NCBI RefSeq assembly: GCF_016908195.1
Contig: NZ_JAFBDK010000001.1
Location: 248,001-312,000, forward strand
DNA from: Jeotgalibacillus terrae
Lineage (GTDB): Bacteria; Bacillota; Bacilli; Bacillales; Jeotgalibacillaceae
Length of the DNA stretch: 64,000 bases
Direction of reading: 5' to 3'
A model generated the notes under the pieces. It did no database searches and was not told where the DNA came from. It worked only from the letters and a program-made list of their open reading frames with translations. Positions 8,955 through 20,025 of the stretch are shown piece by piece. Numbering within the stretch: the first letter of the stretch is position 1; every line of letters begins with the position of its first letter. The translations under genes were made by a program, and so were the position numbers.

Positions 8955-10334
8955 ATGACTAAAAATATGGACGATATTGTACACATTGCAAAACACAGAG
9001 GATTTGTATTCCCGGGTTCTGAAATTTACGGGGGCCTTGCAAACACATGGGATTACGGCCCGCTTGGTATTGAATTAAAGAATAATATCAAAAAAGCCTG
9101 GTGGAAGAAATTTATTCAGGAGTCTCCACATAATGTAGGGCTTGATGCTTCAATCCTGATGAACCCTAAAACATGGGAAGCTTCAGGTCACATTGGCAAC
9201 TTTAATGATCCGATGATTGACTGTAAAAGCTGTAAATCAAGACACCGTGCAGATAAGCTGATTGAAGCGGCAATTGAAGAAAAAGGTGAAGAAATCATTG
9301 TTGATGGCCTCCCATTCAGCAAAATGTCAGAACTCATTGAAGAGTATGATGTTGCCTGCCCTACCTGCGGAGCAAAAGACTTTACTGACATCAGACAATT
9401 CAATCTGATGTTCAAAACGCATCAGGGTGTAACGGAAGGCTCAACAAACGAAATCTTCCTTCGTCCGGAGACAGCTCAGGGGATCTTTGTTAACTTTAAA
9501 AACGTTCAGCGTACAATGAGAAAGCGTGTGCCGTTTGGTATTGGACAGATTGGTAAAAGTTTCAGAAACGAAATCACACCTGGTAACTTTACTTTCCGTA
9601 CGCGTGAATTTGAACAGATGGAGCTTGAATTCTTCTGTAAGCCGGGCGAGGACCTTGAATGGTTTGGCTACTGGAGAGAATTCTGTAAAAACTGGCTGTT
9701 AAATCTTGGTATGAAAGAAGACAGCATGCGTTTGCGTGATCATGATGAAGATGAACTTTCACACTACAGTAATGCTACAACTGATATTGAATTTAAATTC
9801 CCATTTGGCTGGGGAGAACTTTGGGGCATTGCAGACCGTACAGACTTTGACCTGAAGCAGCATATGGAACATTCAAATGAAGATTTTACTTATCTTGACC
9901 AGCAGACGAATGAAAAGTACGTTTCTTACTGCATCGAGCCTTCACTTGGTGCGGATCGTGTTACACTTGCATTCCTGTGTGACGCATATGAAGAGGAAGA
10001 GCTTGAGAACGATAAGAGAACTGTACTGCGCTTCCATCCAGCTTTAGCACCTTATAAAGCGGCAGTACTGCCTTTATCCAAAAAGCTTGGATCAGAAGCA
10101 ATAAAAGTGTTTGAACAGCTTTCCCAGCACTTTATGGTTGATTACGATGAGTCTCAGTCTATTGGTAAGCGTTACAGAAGACAAGATGAGATCGGTACGC
10201 CTTACTGTATTACGTTTGACTTTGATTCTTTAGAAGATCAGCAGGTGACTGTCCGTAACCGTGACACGATGGAGCAGATCCGTATGCCGATTGCTGAAGT
10301 CCAGTCGTTCATTGAAAATAAAATTAAATTCTGA
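8955..10334 (+). CDS. glyQS: Glycyl-tRNA synthetase, single-chain type
   Basis: Class II synthetase charging tRNA-Gly. It is the 459-residue single-polypeptide alpha2 form, as in Staphylococcus, not the GlyQ plus GlyS alpha2beta2 form of B. subtilis. It begins [20 protein letters not shown], has motif 2 around [21 protein letters not shown] and motif 3 around ADRVTLAFL, and ends in an anticodon-binding domain starting near [11 protein letters not shown]. The ATG follows AAAGGAG. It is the only host gene here on the plus strand, convergent with recO. Confidence 0.96.
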   Translation: MTKNMDDIVHIAKHRGFVFPGSEIYGGLANTWDYGPLGIELKNNIKKAWWKKFIQESPHNVGLDASILMNPKTWEASGHIGNFNDPMIDCKSCKSRHRADKLIEAAIEEKGEEIIVDGLPFSKMSELIEEYDVACPTCGAKDFTDIRQFNLMFKTHQGVTEGSTNEIFLRPETAQGIFVNFKNVQRTMRKRVPFGIGQIGKSFRNEITPGNFTFRTREFEQMELEFFCKPGEDLEWFGYWREFCKNWLLNLGMKEDSMRLRDHDEDELSHYSNATTDIEFKFPFGWGELWGIADRTDFDLKQHMEHSNEDFTYLDQQTNEKYVSYCIEPSLGADRVTLAFLCDAYEEEELENDKRTVLRFHPALAPYKAAVLPLSKKLGSEAIKVFEQLSQHFMVDYDESQSIGKRYRRQDEIGTPYCITFDFDSLEDQQVTVRNRDTMEQIRMPIAEVQSFIENKIKF

Positions 10335-10395
10335 TCAAAATAAAAAAGCGTGCTGATTAAATATCCGCCTTTGAAAAAGTCAGTTAACAAAGACC

Positions 10396-10520
10396 GGTTC
10401 ATTTACGCTTCAGGCGTAGGCTTTCCGGACGGCGGTCGCTGAGCCTCCTCACCTTCGGTTGCGGGGTCTCAGCTATCCCGCTAATCGTCCCGGAGTCCAC
10501 GCCTTCCGCTTCAATGAACC
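10396..10520. repeat. GC-rich palindromic interspersed repeat
   Basis: A 125-base element ends in the inverted octamers GGTTCATT and AATGAACC, and its two arms (GCTTCAGGCGTAGG and CCACGCCTTCCGCTTC) continue to pair. The GC-rich core contains GAGCCTCCTC and GCGGGGTCTCAGC. From memory, similar sequences recur in intergenic regions of many Bacillaceae. It contains no open reading frame. It would fold into a long hairpin on either strand and lies between the glyQS stop and its terminator. Confidence 0.7.
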
Positions 10521-10550
10521 TAAGCACTTAAGAGAATGTTTAGAATCAAA

Positions 10551-10587
10551 AAAGATGACGCTGAATAAACAAGCGTCATCTTTTTTT
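10551..10587 (+). terminator. Terminator after glyQS
   Basis: A 12-base-pair stem AAAGATGACGCT/AGCGTCATCTTT with a nine-base loop, then a T-run. It also has an A-run on the left, so it could stop recO readthrough in the other direction. Confidence 0.88.
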
Positions 10588-10676
10588 ATAATAAAATAGT
10601 AACTCAGAACTGAATCTTAATGTCATATGATAATTTGTTGTCTTAGTTTATAGTCTTCATACTAAAATTATACTCT

Positions 10677-11447
10677 TTACTTGTTCTCAGGGCCTTCCAT
10701 TGTACGTTTCATGCGCTCCATCTGATCAAGAAATGATCTTGACTTTGCGTAGACGCCGACGTATTCGTCGTAATAGGTTCTGATTACTTTTTTTAACTCC
10801 TGCTTGGTCTGTTCCTGCAGTGAGACTTTTCCAAGGCGGTGAAGATCAATAAAGTAAAACAATCTTAAAATCCTTACTGCCTTCCCTGAGAGTGGCAGAC
10901 GGTAGTCATCAAGATGCTTACAGCGGTGGCACAAAAAGCCGTTCATTCTGAAAGAAAAAGAAAAATCCCCGTCACCTGCAGCGCAGTTTGCACATTGATT
11001 CAATACAGGCTGAACGCCGAACAGCGGAAGAAGCTTCAGCTCGAAAATGTAGCAGATTACTTCTTCATCATAGCCTTCATTAATCAGTGCAAATGACTGC
11101 TGCAGTAATTCAAACAAAAAAGGATCCGGTTTTTTATCTTCAACAGCTTTATCAAGCAGTTCTGCCATATAAGATGCATAGGCTGCTTTATAAAGATCTT
11201 CTTTCATCGTTCTTGAGGAACTGATCATATCACCCTGCTGCAGTGATCCCATCCCGCTTCCTCCATGATACATGTAGATACCATGAGTAAACATTTGGGA
11301 TACTGAAGACAGTCTGCTGTTCGTTTTTTTAGCCCCTCTGGCCATTAGAGCTACTTTCCCGAGCTCTCTCGTAAAAAGAATAACAATTTTATTTGTTTCA
11401 CCGTAATCTCTTGTCCGGATGACAATCCCTTCACACTTATGAAGCAT
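10677..11447 (-). CDS. recO: DNA repair protein RecO
   Basis: Recombination mediator of the RecFOR pathway that loads RecA on SSB-coated DNA. The 256-residue protein has an N-terminal OB fold beginning KCEGIVIRTRDYGETNKIV and a helical C-terminal domain with a four-cysteine zinc site, C..C in NQCANC and C..C in FLCHRC (about 150-175). It follows era with a 24-base gap, the conserved order era-recO. The start is an ATG behind AAAGGAG. Confidence 0.95.
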   Translation of the reverse strand: MLHKCEGIVIRTRDYGETNKIVILFTRELGKVALMARGAKKTNSRLSSVSQMFTHGIYMYHGGSGMGSLQQGDMISSSRTMKEDLYKAAYASYMAELLDKAVEDKKPDPFLFELLQQSFALINEGYDEEVICYIFELKLLPLFGVQPVLNQCANCAAGDGDFSFSFRMNGFLCHRCKHLDDYRLPLSGKAVRILRLFYFIDLHRLGKVSLQEQTKQELKKVIRTYYDEYVGVYAKSRSFLDQMERMKRTMEGPENK

Positions 11448-11471
11448 TCATCAGGTCTCCTTTAGTGCCGC

Positions 11472-12780
<1,309 letters not shown>

Positions 12781-12811
12781 TTAATAAAAAATATCGTTAT
12801 GATTTGAGGGT

Positions 12812-12856
12812 TAAAAAAAGGAGAAGACTCACCGTGCCGGTTAAGTATTTCTCCTT
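12812..12856 (-). terminator. Terminator between dgkA and cdd
   Basis: Outer arms AAGGAGAA/TTCTCCTT enclose an inner ACCG-GCA-CGGT hairpin. On minus the structure is followed by TTTTT. The outer 3' arm does not contain a start, so simple termination is more likely than translational control. Confidence 0.78.
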
Positions 12857-12902
12857 ACATTCATTATACTATAAATACATCTGCAGTTTATAAAAAACTG
12901 TC

Positions 12903-13268
12903 TTATAGAAGCGAAAGGATTTTAGGAATGAAAATAATTCCTCCCGCAATGGCCGCTGCACATGAAAATATGAAAACTGATGCAGCGCCGGCATCTTTTG
13001 CCTGTTTTGCAAGCGGATGCTGTTCAGGAGAGATCAAATCCACCGTTCTTTCCACAGCAGTATTCATCAGTTCAAGCGCAAGTACGATGCCAATTGTGAT
13101 AATAATAACCAGCCATTCGAGGTTGGATATATGAAAAAACAGCCCTGCTGCAATAATCACAATCCCTGCAACAGTATGAATTTTAAAGTTTTGCTCTCTG
13201 TAGAACACATCTTTCAAACCATGCGCGGCGTATTTAAAAGACAAAGCAAATTTCTTTGGATTCATCAT
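12903..13268 (-). CDS. dgkA: Undecaprenol/diacylglycerol kinase DgkA
   Basis: Small integral membrane kinase; Gram-positive members phosphorylate undecaprenol. The 121-residue protein has three hydrophobic helices (about 30-46, 50-67, 93-119) and the family signature ELMNTAVERTVDL at 66-78. Its start overlaps the ybeY stop, and two adjacent ATG codons (13268 and 13265) are both possible starts. Confidence 0.93.
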   Translation of the reverse strand: MMNPKKFALSFKYAAHGLKDVFYREQNFKIHTVAGIVIIAAGLFFHISNLEWLVIIITIGIVLALELMNTAVERTVDLISPEQHPLAKQAKDAGAASVFIFSCAAAIAGGIIFIPKILSLL

Positions 13269-13744
13269 CAGGACCTCGAAAGTCCAAATTCCTTCAATAT
13301 CTGATTTTGTCTGCCGAACATTTCAGCTTCTTCCGTTTCATTCATATGATCATAGCCAAGAAGATGCAAAAACCCGTGTAATGCGAGAAAACCAAGCTCT
13401 CTTGAAAAAGTATGATTGTATTCTTCAGCCTGCTCTCTCGCTTTCTCGACTGAAATAATAATGTCTCCAAGCATCCTCGGCATGTCTGCATCACTGATAA
13501 TCTCAATTTCCTCTTCAGACATTTCCTCAAGGGCAAAAGAGATGACATCAGTCGATTTATCCTTACCGCGGTATTGTTTATTGATCTCCTGAATTTCTTC
13601 ATTTGTTACAAAGGAAATAGAACATTCAGCTTCACCGACGTTTTCTTCTTTGGCAGCAAATGAAAGAAGGTCGCTGATTAATGCAGTATCATCCTCTGAC
13701 AGCAAAGATGTTTCGTCAATAAAATCAATATGGAGTGTTGTCAT
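13268..13744 (-). CDS. ybeY: Endoribonuclease YbeY
   Basis: Metal-dependent RNase involved in rRNA maturation and ribosome quality control. The zinc motif [11 protein letters not shown] provides His123, His127 and His133. At 158 residues it is the usual size. It overlaps pgpH by four bases (ATGA) and is followed by dgkA, the conserved pgpH-ybeY-dgkA order. Confidence 0.96.
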   Translation of the reverse strand: MTTLHIDFIDETSLLSEDDTALISDLLSFAAKEENVGEAECSISFVTNEEIQEINKQYRGKDKSTDVISFALEEMSEEEIEIISDADMPRMLGDIIISVEKAREQAEEYNHTFSRELGFLALHGFLHLLGYDHMNETEEAEMFGRQNQILKEFGLSRS

Positions 13745-15888
13745 GCTTCCTTCTTCCTCTCTTCTTTCTTAAATTCGGGGTATTCTATTCGCGAATGAAA
13801 GATCCCGTTTAATGTTTCACAAAATACTTTTTTCAGGGTTTCAAGTTGTTTTAACGTAATGTCACATTCATTGAACTGTCCATCCTGAAGCCTGTCCTTA
13901 ATAATTGAATCGACCAGCTTCTTAATCTTTTCAGAGGTCGGGTCTTTCATTGAGCGCACTGCTGCTTCTACACTGTCAGCAACCGATATGACTGCTGACT
14001 CTTTAGTACGGGGTTTAGGACCCGGATACCTGTAAGATTCTTCGTCAGGTTCAAGCCCTTTTTCTTTCGCCTTGAAATAGAAGAATTTCAACAGTGTTGT
14101 ACCGTGATGCTGTTCAGCAATTTCAATGAATTCTGCAGGCATTTTATGCTTTCTGAGCATGTCAGCCCCATCTTTGGCATGTGCAATTATAATATCACGC
14201 GAAGTCTGCGGATCCAAATGGTCGTGCGGGTTATATCCTGATATCTGATTTTCAATAAAATAATGCGGCCTTTTCGTTTTGCCGATATCATGATAATAAC
14301 AGCCGACCCTGGCTAAAAGCCCGTTTGCTCCGATCGCTTCACAGCCGGCTTCAGCAAGGTTTGCTACCATCACACTATGATGATAGGTACCTGGAGCTTC
14401 TGTCAGGATCTTTTTCAGTAAAGGATGATTCGGATTCGAAAGTTCCACTAATTTCATGGTTGATAAAATTCCGAAGCCTGATTCAAACAACGGTAGAAGA
14501 CCAATTGTTAAAATAGATGACAGCACGCCAGAAATGATTGCAAATACAGCAAACAGCGTATAGTCCATCGCTGAAAAGCTGCCGCTTTCTATAAGTGTCA
14601 CCGCAAAAAGAAAAATCATATTAGCAGCTGAGACAAACAGTCCTGCTCTCAGAAGGTGTGTACGACGCCTGTGATCTGACAGGAACAAAATCCCTGCTAG
14701 ACCGCTGAATAGAAAGTAAAGTGAAACGTCCACGTTAACGGAGCCTGTCATCATATCATTAAATATAATACTGGCACAAAACGCCTGCAGCATCGCGATA
14801 ATCAGCGCTACTCTTGTATTAATCATACTCTTTAAAAGCATAGGTGCCATTGCTGCCGGAAAAAGATAACCGACCTGGAGCACTTCAAGTTCCCTGATTA
14901 ATTCAGCCGCTTTCATTAAGCCGAGTGATAGCAGAAAAATAATACTGACAAGTACCAGATACAATCTTTTTGTGTCTTCACTGATTTTCCATGTAGAAAA
15001 ATGAAAATAAAGAATCAGAACAATTAACAATGAAAACAGAGTCAGTCCGATATATGGCTCTAAACTTGTTTCACTTGTTGTCAGTCCAAGTGCTTCAAGC
15101 TGTCTGTATACATCCCTGTCTATTAAATAGCCCTTTTGAACAATTACCTGACCTTCGAGAATCTGAACCGGTTCTACCGACTCAATCGCCTGGGCAACTC
15201 TGGCTTCAGTCTGTTCAGGATCAAAAATATTGTTTTCAACAACAGCAAATCTTCCAAGGTCCATAGCAGCTTCTTTCAGGTCATCACTAATTGAAAATTG
15301 AGCGATATATTCAGCAGCTTCTTCCTGTTTTACAGTTACTTCTTCCTGCTTAAAAGGATCCTGCATGACTCTTTCAATCTGATCAATTGTTATCCCTTTT
15401 GCATCTTCAAGACCCTGATCCGATGCAGCTAGCAGCTTATTGAACGTCTCATCATCAATTGAACCGGTTACATCTTCTGATACATCTTCAGACAAGGCAT
15501 TCTTCAGCTGTTCGAGCATTTCACCGGTTACAGGCTGACCGGACTGAGGTTCCTCATCTTTAGCCGACACATTATACTCCTGTGCAAATTCAAAAATTGA
15601 ACTCACTAATGAAGTTCTGTTATTCATGATTTCCGGCCTGTACTGATAGACTTCCTCAACCTCAGATGCAGCCCTTTCCCTTTCTGCTTCAGAAAGTCTT
15701 TCATCTATAATTGTCTTTGGAGATCTGATCGTTTCATCAGCTACAGAAAACAGTCTTGTATTATATGTGTCCGGACTTACGTGTGAAAAAAGCAGCAGAA
15801 ATGAAGCAAGCCCCACTACCGACAGAAGCAGCCACTTGAAAAATGTATAGTTCAAAAGATTCTTTATTTTATGAATCCAGTTCTGCAT
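13741..15888 (-). CDS. pgpH: 7TM-HD c-di-AMP phosphodiesterase PgpH
   Basis: A 715-residue membrane phosphodiesterase that hydrolyses cyclic di-AMP. After one N-terminal transmembrane helix there is an extracellular 7TMR-HDED domain (about 40-270), seven membrane helices (about 275-460), and a cytosolic HD domain with [19 protein letters not shown] and EQHHGT. The longer frame begins 11 codons upstream, but the ATG at 15888 has GGAGAGG in place, so I start it there. Called YqfF in B. subtilis. It has its own upstream region, separated from phoH by a terminator. Confidence 0.95.
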   Translation of the reverse strand: MQNWIHKIKNLLNYTFFKWLLLSVVGLASFLLLFSHVSPDTYNTRLFSVADETIRSPKTIIDERLSEAERERAASEVEEVYQYRPEIMNNRTSLVSSIFEFAQEYNVSAKDEEPQSGQPVTGEMLEQLKNALSEDVSEDVTGSIDDETFNKLLAASDQGLEDAKGITIDQIERVMQDPFKQEEVTVKQEEAAEYIAQFSISDDLKEAAMDLGRFAVVENNIFDPEQTEARVAQAIESVEPVQILEGQVIVQKGYLIDRDVYRQLEALGLTTSETSLEPYIGLTLFSLLIVLILYFHFSTWKISEDTKRLYLVLVSIIFLLSLGLMKAAELIRELEVLQVGYLFPAAMAPMLLKSMINTRVALIIAMLQAFCASIIFNDMMTGSVNVDVSLYFLFSGLAGILFLSDHRRRTHLLRAGLFVSAANMIFLFAVTLIESGSFSAMDYTLFAVFAIISGVLSSILTIGLLPLFESGFGILSTMKLVELSNPNHPLLKKILTEAPGTYHHSVMVANLAEAGCEAIGANGLLARVGCYYHDIGKTKRPHYFIENQISGYNPHDHLDPQTSRDIIIAHAKDGADMLRKHKMPAEFIEIAEQHHGTTLLKFFYFKAKEKGLEPDEESYRYPGPKPRTKESAVISVADSVEAAVRSMKDPTSEKIKKLVDSIIKDRLQDGQFNECDITLKQLETLKKVFCETLNGIFHSRIEYPEFKKEERKKEA

Positions 15889-16035
15889 AAAATCCTCTCC
15901 TGAAAACCAGTATGTAAGCAAATGGTGAAACTTAAGTTGGCTGACAAATTCATAAGTTTTAAAAATAAGTCCATAGCATCACTATGAGTACTAGTATAGC
16001 AAAAAATGTATAGTTAAGATATTGAACATTGTAAA

Positions 16036-16066
16036 ACAAAAAGCCTGGACAAATTTGTCCAGGCTT
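16036..16066 (-). terminator. Terminator after phoH
   Basis: A perfect 13-base-pair palindrome, AAGCCTGGACAAA and its complement, followed on minus by TTTTG. It separates phoH from pgpH, so pgpH needs a promoter in 15890-16035. Confidence 0.9.
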
Positions 16067-16097
16067 TTCGATATGATTTGATTGCTTTTCAGATATT

Positions 16098-17063
16098 TTA
16101 CATACTTCCTTTTTGTTCATACGCGCCGATAATTTTCCCAACAAGCGGGTGTCTGACTACATCAGCCTGATCAAGGTAGTTAAATCCGATACCTGGCACA
16201 CCTTTAAGAATTTTCTGGGCAGCCACCAGACCTGATTCCATACCGTTTGGGAGGTCAACCTGACTCTGGTCACCTGTAATGACCATCTTAGATCCGAACC
16301 CAAGACGTGTTAAAAACATTTTCATTTGCGCATATGTTGTGTTCTGCGCTTCATCAAGAATGACAAAAGCATCATCAAGTGTTCGGCCGCGCATATAAGC
16401 AAGCGGTGCAATTTCAATGACACCTCTTTCAATAAATCGCTGGGTCTGTTCGGTTCCCAGGACATCATGCAGCGCATCATACAGCGGTCTTAAATATGGG
16501 TCTACTTTTTCTTTTAAGTCACCCGGTAAAAAACCAAGACTTTCTCCTGCCTCAACAGCTGGTCTTGTCAGGATAATTTTTTTCACTTTATTATTCTTTA
16601 ATGCATGTACAGCAAGTACAACTGCGAGGTACGTTTTTCCTGTCCCTGCAGGTCCAATACCGAAAACAAGATCTTTTTTACGGATCTCATTAATGTATTG
16701 ACGTTGACCCATTGTCTTAGCACGAATCGGTTTTCCTTTAGCATTTTTAGTGATTTCCTCATCATACAGTTCATCAAAATACTCAATTGTTCCGCGGTGT
16801 GACATCTGAACGGCATAAATCACATCTCTCTGACTAATTTGAACACCTTTTCTGATAACTTCAAGCAGCTGACTGATCACACTTTTAGCCTTTTCAATGT
16901 TTTCACTCTTACCAGTAATACGCAGCGCTTCGCCGCGGGAAATAATTGATATATCCAGATCTTCTTCAATCGTTTTTAAATGTGTATCGGAATTCCCAAA
17001 AAGCTGTACTGCTTCATTTGGATCCTCTAATTGAATATCTACTGTAATGCGTTCTTCAATCAT
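16098..17063 (-). CDS. phoH: PhoH family ATPase
   Basis: A 321-residue RNA-associated ATPase with an N-terminal KH-like domain (about 1-75) and a P-loop domain. Walker A is GPAGTGKT at 137-144 and Walker B is VILDEAQN near 234-241. PhoH proteins are linked to RNA metabolism and often sit beside ybeY. The start overlaps the yqfD stop as ATGA, so it is coupled to yqfC-yqfD upstream. Confidence 0.93.
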   Translation of the reverse strand: MIEERITVDIQLEDPNEAVQLFGNSDTHLKTIEEDLDISIISRGEALRITGKSENIEKAKSVISQLLEVIRKGVQISQRDVIYAVQMSHRGTIEYFDELYDEEITKNAKGKPIRAKTMGQRQYINEIRKKDLVFGIGPAGTGKTYLAVVLAVHALKNNKVKKIILTRPAVEAGESLGFLPGDLKEKVDPYLRPLYDALHDVLGTEQTQRFIERGVIEIAPLAYMRGRTLDDAFVILDEAQNTTYAQMKMFLTRLGFGSKMVITGDQSQVDLPNGMESGLVAAQKILKGVPGIGFNYLDQADVVRHPLVGKIIGAYEQKGSM

Positions 17064-18229
17064 TCACGTGTCTCCTCGATAAAAGGTTTTGGTACAGCAA
17101 TATTTTCTAAAACCTGATAGAAAATTGTTAATTTAACTGTACCATTCTCAATATCTTCATGCAAAATTTTCTCTTCTAAAATCTTACCCTTTCCTTCAAC
17201 TTTACTTAATATATTTTCAGCTGCAATTGATTTTAACAGGCTGGTGTATTCTTCTGCACTCATCTTTTGTTTATCCTCTGTTACTTCTTTATAGGTTTCA
17301 GTTATCAGGTAAAACGGAGTGGAAAAGCCGAAGATCTTTATCTGTTTCTCTTGTCTGTGTTTAGTTTGAAGATCAAATGACTGTCTTTTCACGGGTAAAT
17401 ATGGCGTACTCAGAGATCCGGCTTTCAATGCATATGCATGATAGTTACTGCCCGTATATTTATTGATTCTGCTATCAAGTGGCATACTTACATTTGCTGT
17501 ATACCATGTAACAGCCTGTACACTGCCTTTTGCCATCACAGGTTTTTCATGGTCTTCCCTGCCGATATAGCCTGATACAAGTATATCACCTTTAGAGACT
17601 ACATCATCCTTTTTAACGGCAGGCGAACCGGCACTGACAGACAGTGTATGAACAGTACCTGCTTTTGAAGCAACCAGATGCATTAGCGTTTCTTCTTCAG
17701 ACGGATTGGAAACAGTTTTCTCCCTTAATGTAATTATCAGCCGCGAACCTTTTTCCTCAAATTCTGCCCATGACAGCTGTTCAATATGTTTGTATAGAAT
17801 TCCTGTACTCTGCAAATTAATGAGAAGTTCAGATTTCAACACACCCGGCTTTATACCGTGATCTTTTAGAATTTCAGCAGCCTCAGCACGCACTTCGGGA
17901 TTAGCCCCTTTTATTTCTACTGACCATATGTATTGAAAGGCATATAAAAAGGCTGTAACTGCAATCAGGCACGCTGCAGCTGACGGCAGATAAGACCTGC
18001 AGAATAGATCAATCCGATTTCCCGTGCGGCTCAGAGAAATGCTGCAGCCCGTTTTGCGTGCTGCTTTTCTTAATTCTCCGAGATTACTGTATCTGATAAC
18101 GAATTCCGCCCGATCAGAAAGCTGCTTGAGATCTGTTATTTCTATGCGATTCAAAAGCAGACGATTGATCACTTGAATTGTGTACTCACCACGAATCTTT
18201 ACCTTAACTCGAATCCACTGTTTAAACAT
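17060..18229 (-). CDS. yqfD: Sporulation protein YqfD
   Basis: A 389-residue protein of the YqfD (SpoIV-like) family, made in the mother cell in B. subtilis and needed for efficient sporulation. The N-terminal cytosolic domain (1-79) includes GYTIQVINRLLLN-like sequence. One transmembrane helix (about 82-103) follows, then a large extracytoplasmic domain. It lies 4 bases after yqfC and overlaps phoH. Its presence is the main evidence that the host forms spores. Confidence 0.9.
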   Translation of the reverse strand: MFKQWIRVKVKIRGEYTIQVINRLLLNRIEITDLKQLSDRAEFVIRYSNLGELRKAARKTGCSISLSRTGNRIDLFCRSYLPSAAACLIAVTAFLYAFQYIWSVEIKGANPEVRAEAAEILKDHGIKPGVLKSELLINLQSTGILYKHIEQLSWAEFEEKGSRLIITLREKTVSNPSEEETLMHLVASKAGTVHTLSVSAGSPAVKKDDVVSKGDILVSGYIGREDHEKPVMAKGSVQAVTWYTANVSMPLDSRINKYTGSNYHAYALKAGSLSTPYLPVKRQSFDLQTKHRQEKQIKIFGFSTPFYLITETYKEVTEDKQKMSAEEYTSLLKSIAAENILSKVEGKGKILEEKILHEDIENGTVKLTIFYQVLENIAVPKPFIEETRE

Positions 18230-18233
18230 CAGA

Positions 18234-18506
18234 TCATCCCTTTAAAGAAATAGAGTGAATGTGACCATGAATCGATACTTCATCGTGGGTAAGTGTGCTG
18301 ACTGATAAAATTTCCCCCTGAATAATCAGTATTCCTGAAGCAATATGAAGTTCAATACATGAGTCTGAAAAATGATTTAATCCCTTATGGTTTTCAATTT
18401 TTAAGGTTTTCATCGCAATCCATTCAATTCTCGGCAAATCTGAGATTAAATCTTCAGGCAGGTCAAGCCGGGCTGCAGTCCGGCTGATCCAGGTGTTTTT
18501 AACCAT
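18234..18506 (-). CDS. yqfC: Sporulation protein YqfC
   Basis: A 90-residue protein of the YabP/YqfC family, which is expressed in the mother cell under SigE in B. subtilis. The typical segment RIEWIAMKTLKIENHKGLNHFSDSCIELHIASG is present. The ATG directly follows seven T of a terminator hairpin. Its ribosome binding site GAGGGGG is the 3' arm of that hairpin (see findings). It starts the yqfC-yqfD-phoH unit. Confidence 0.9.
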   Translation of the reverse strand: MVKNTWISRTAARLDLPEDLISDLPRIEWIAMKTLKIENHKGLNHFSDSCIELHIASGILIIQGEILSVSTLTHDEVSIHGHIHSISLKG

Positions 18507-18549
18507 AAAAAAACCCCCTCTATTTAAAGTATGTTTTAAATAGAGGGGG
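18507..18549 (-). terminator. Terminator that also masks the yqfC RBS
   Basis: A 15-base-pair stem: CCCCCTCTATTTAAA pairs with TTTAAATAGAGGGGG, loop of six. On minus seven T follow and run straight into the yqfC ATG. The distal arm is the only plausible Shine-Dalgarno for yqfC. It should both end the upstream transcript and keep readthrough RNA from translating yqfC. Confidence 0.85.
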
Positions 18550-18558
18550 CATAACTTA

Positions 18559-18990
18559 TTATCTTTCCCGATGTCTCCGCTTTGATCTTGGAGGCCCGAG
18601 CACCTCAGAGAAAATAATGCCGTTCACGACATCTCTCGGCTTCAATTCCCTGCTTATCGTAATATCAGATTCCTTAATCGGATCAGCAGGTTTTTTTGTT
18701 TTTCTGCTTTCAACTGCCATTTCTTTAACAGGCTCAAGCTGTTTCTTTTGAGGTGCTGCTTCTTTTTTCTCCTGCCTAGGAGTTTTTGAGTTGCTTTCAA
18801 AAGATTTTCTTTGTTTATCATACTCTTCAGCAAGTTTTTTTGCATGCTGATCAAAGGTTTCTTTCAGATTTCTAGGCTTCGATACTGTCGGCTTTTGCAC
18901 CGGCGGCTTCTGTTCAGATGTTTCTTCCTTTTTCTTCTTGCTCAAAAGACTGAACACAGCCGCTACGACTGCCATAATAATGAATTCCAC
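18559..18990 (-). CDS. Single-pass membrane protein of unknown function
   Basis: I cannot name this gene. The 143-residue product has one N-terminal helix (about 2-16) followed by a long, Lys/Glu/Gln/Pro-rich, probably disordered region (18-115). It ends in a compact conserved-looking tail ISRELKPRDVVNGIIFSEVLGPPRSKRRHR. It holds the position of yqfB between floA and yqfC but does not obviously match it. It lies 18 bases after floA, so it is probably in the nfeD-floA transcript and ends at the terminator at 18507-18549. Confidence 0.75.
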   Translation of the reverse strand: MEFIIMAVVAAVFSLLSKKKKEETSEQKPPVQKPTVSKPRNLKETFDQHAKKLAEEYDKQRKSFESNSKTPRQEKKEAAPQKKQLEPVKEMAVESRKTKKPADPIKESDITISRELKPRDVVNGIIFSEVLGPPRSKRRHRER

Positions 18991-19008
18991 GGAGTCAGCC
19001 TCCCAGCT

Positions 19009-20016
19009 TTAGTTTCTGCTGTCACCTTTTTCATCTTTATTTCCTGTAATTTTACCAATTGAATCTCTCATATCAGTATCAGCGTCAATGTTCTTAATGT
19101 TCATGTAATCCATGACACCGATATTCCCTTCACGCAGTGCTTCAGCCATTGCAAGCGGTACTTCTGCTTCTGCCTCCACAACTTTAGCGCGCATTTCTTC
19201 AACTCTTGCTTTCATTTCCTGTTCCTGTGCTACGGCCATTGCACGGCGTTCTTCAGCTTTTGCCTGGGCAATATTCTTATCTGCCTCAGCCTGCTCTGTC
19301 TGAAGTTCTGCACCGATGTTTTTGCCGATATCAACATCAGCAATATCAATCGAGAGAATTTCAAATGCAGTTCCTGAGTCAAGTCCTTTTCCAAGTACTG
19401 TTTGTGAAATCATATCAGGATTTTCCAGTACTTTTTTATGATTGTCACTTGAACCGATTGTACTGACGATCCCTTCACCTACACGTGCTACTATCGTTTC
19501 TTCACCAGCACCACCGACAAGTCGGTCAATATTCGCACGCACTGTAATTCTTGCTTTCGCTTTTACTTCAATACCATCCATTGCAACACCGGCGATAAAC
19601 GGTGTTTCAATCACCTTAGGGTTTACACTCATCTGAACGGCCTGAAGCACGTCACGGCCAGCCAGGTCAATGGCTGCACAACGCTCAAATGCCAGTTCAA
19701 TATTCGCACGCTGAGCGGCGATCAGTGCGTTTACAACGCGGTCAACGTTACCACCTGCAAGATAATGACTCTCAAGCTGATTAATACTTACATCCACACC
19801 AGCTTTATGTGCTTTAATCATCGGATTAATAACGCGGCTTGGTATAACACGTCTCAGTCTCATACCTACCAGTGTGAAAATACTTACTTTAACCCCTGCT
19901 GCCAATGCTGAAATCCACAGTGCTACCGGTACAAATGTAAACACTACACCAAGTGCAATGACTGCAGCTACTACAATAATAATCAACGTAATTGCCTCTG
20001 TCCCCATCCAACTCAC
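19009..20016 (-). CDS. floA: Flotillin-like scaffold protein FloA
   Basis: A 335-residue SPFH-domain protein (YqfA) that organises lipid-ordered membrane domains. The hydrophobic N-terminal hairpin spans about 8-50. The SPFH domain follows, then the coiled, Glu/Ala-rich segment [22 protein letters not shown] (about 245-290) that drives assembly. It is 9 bases after nfeD, the partner always found with it. Confidence 0.95.
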   Translation of the reverse strand: MSWMGTEAITLIIIVVAAVIALGVVFTFVPVALWISALAAGVKVSIFTLVGMRLRRVIPSRVINPMIKAHKAGVDVSINQLESHYLAGGNVDRVVNALIAAQRANIELAFERCAAIDLAGRDVLQAVQMSVNPKVIETPFIAGVAMDGIEVKAKARITVRANIDRLVGGAGEETIVARVGEGIVSTIGSSDNHKKVLENPDMISQTVLGKGLDSGTAFEILSIDIADVDIGKNIGAELQTEQAEADKNIAQAKAEERRAMAVAQEQEMKARVEEMRAKVVEAEAEVPLAMAEALREGNIGVMDYMNIKNIDADTDMRDSIGKITGNKDEKGDSRN

Positions 20017-20025
20017 TCCTTAAAT

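Noticed and set aside
15959-16144. 61-codon minus-strand frame between phoH and pgpH
   Set aside because: It runs through the phoH terminator and overlaps the 3' end of phoH in another frame; no plausible start site.
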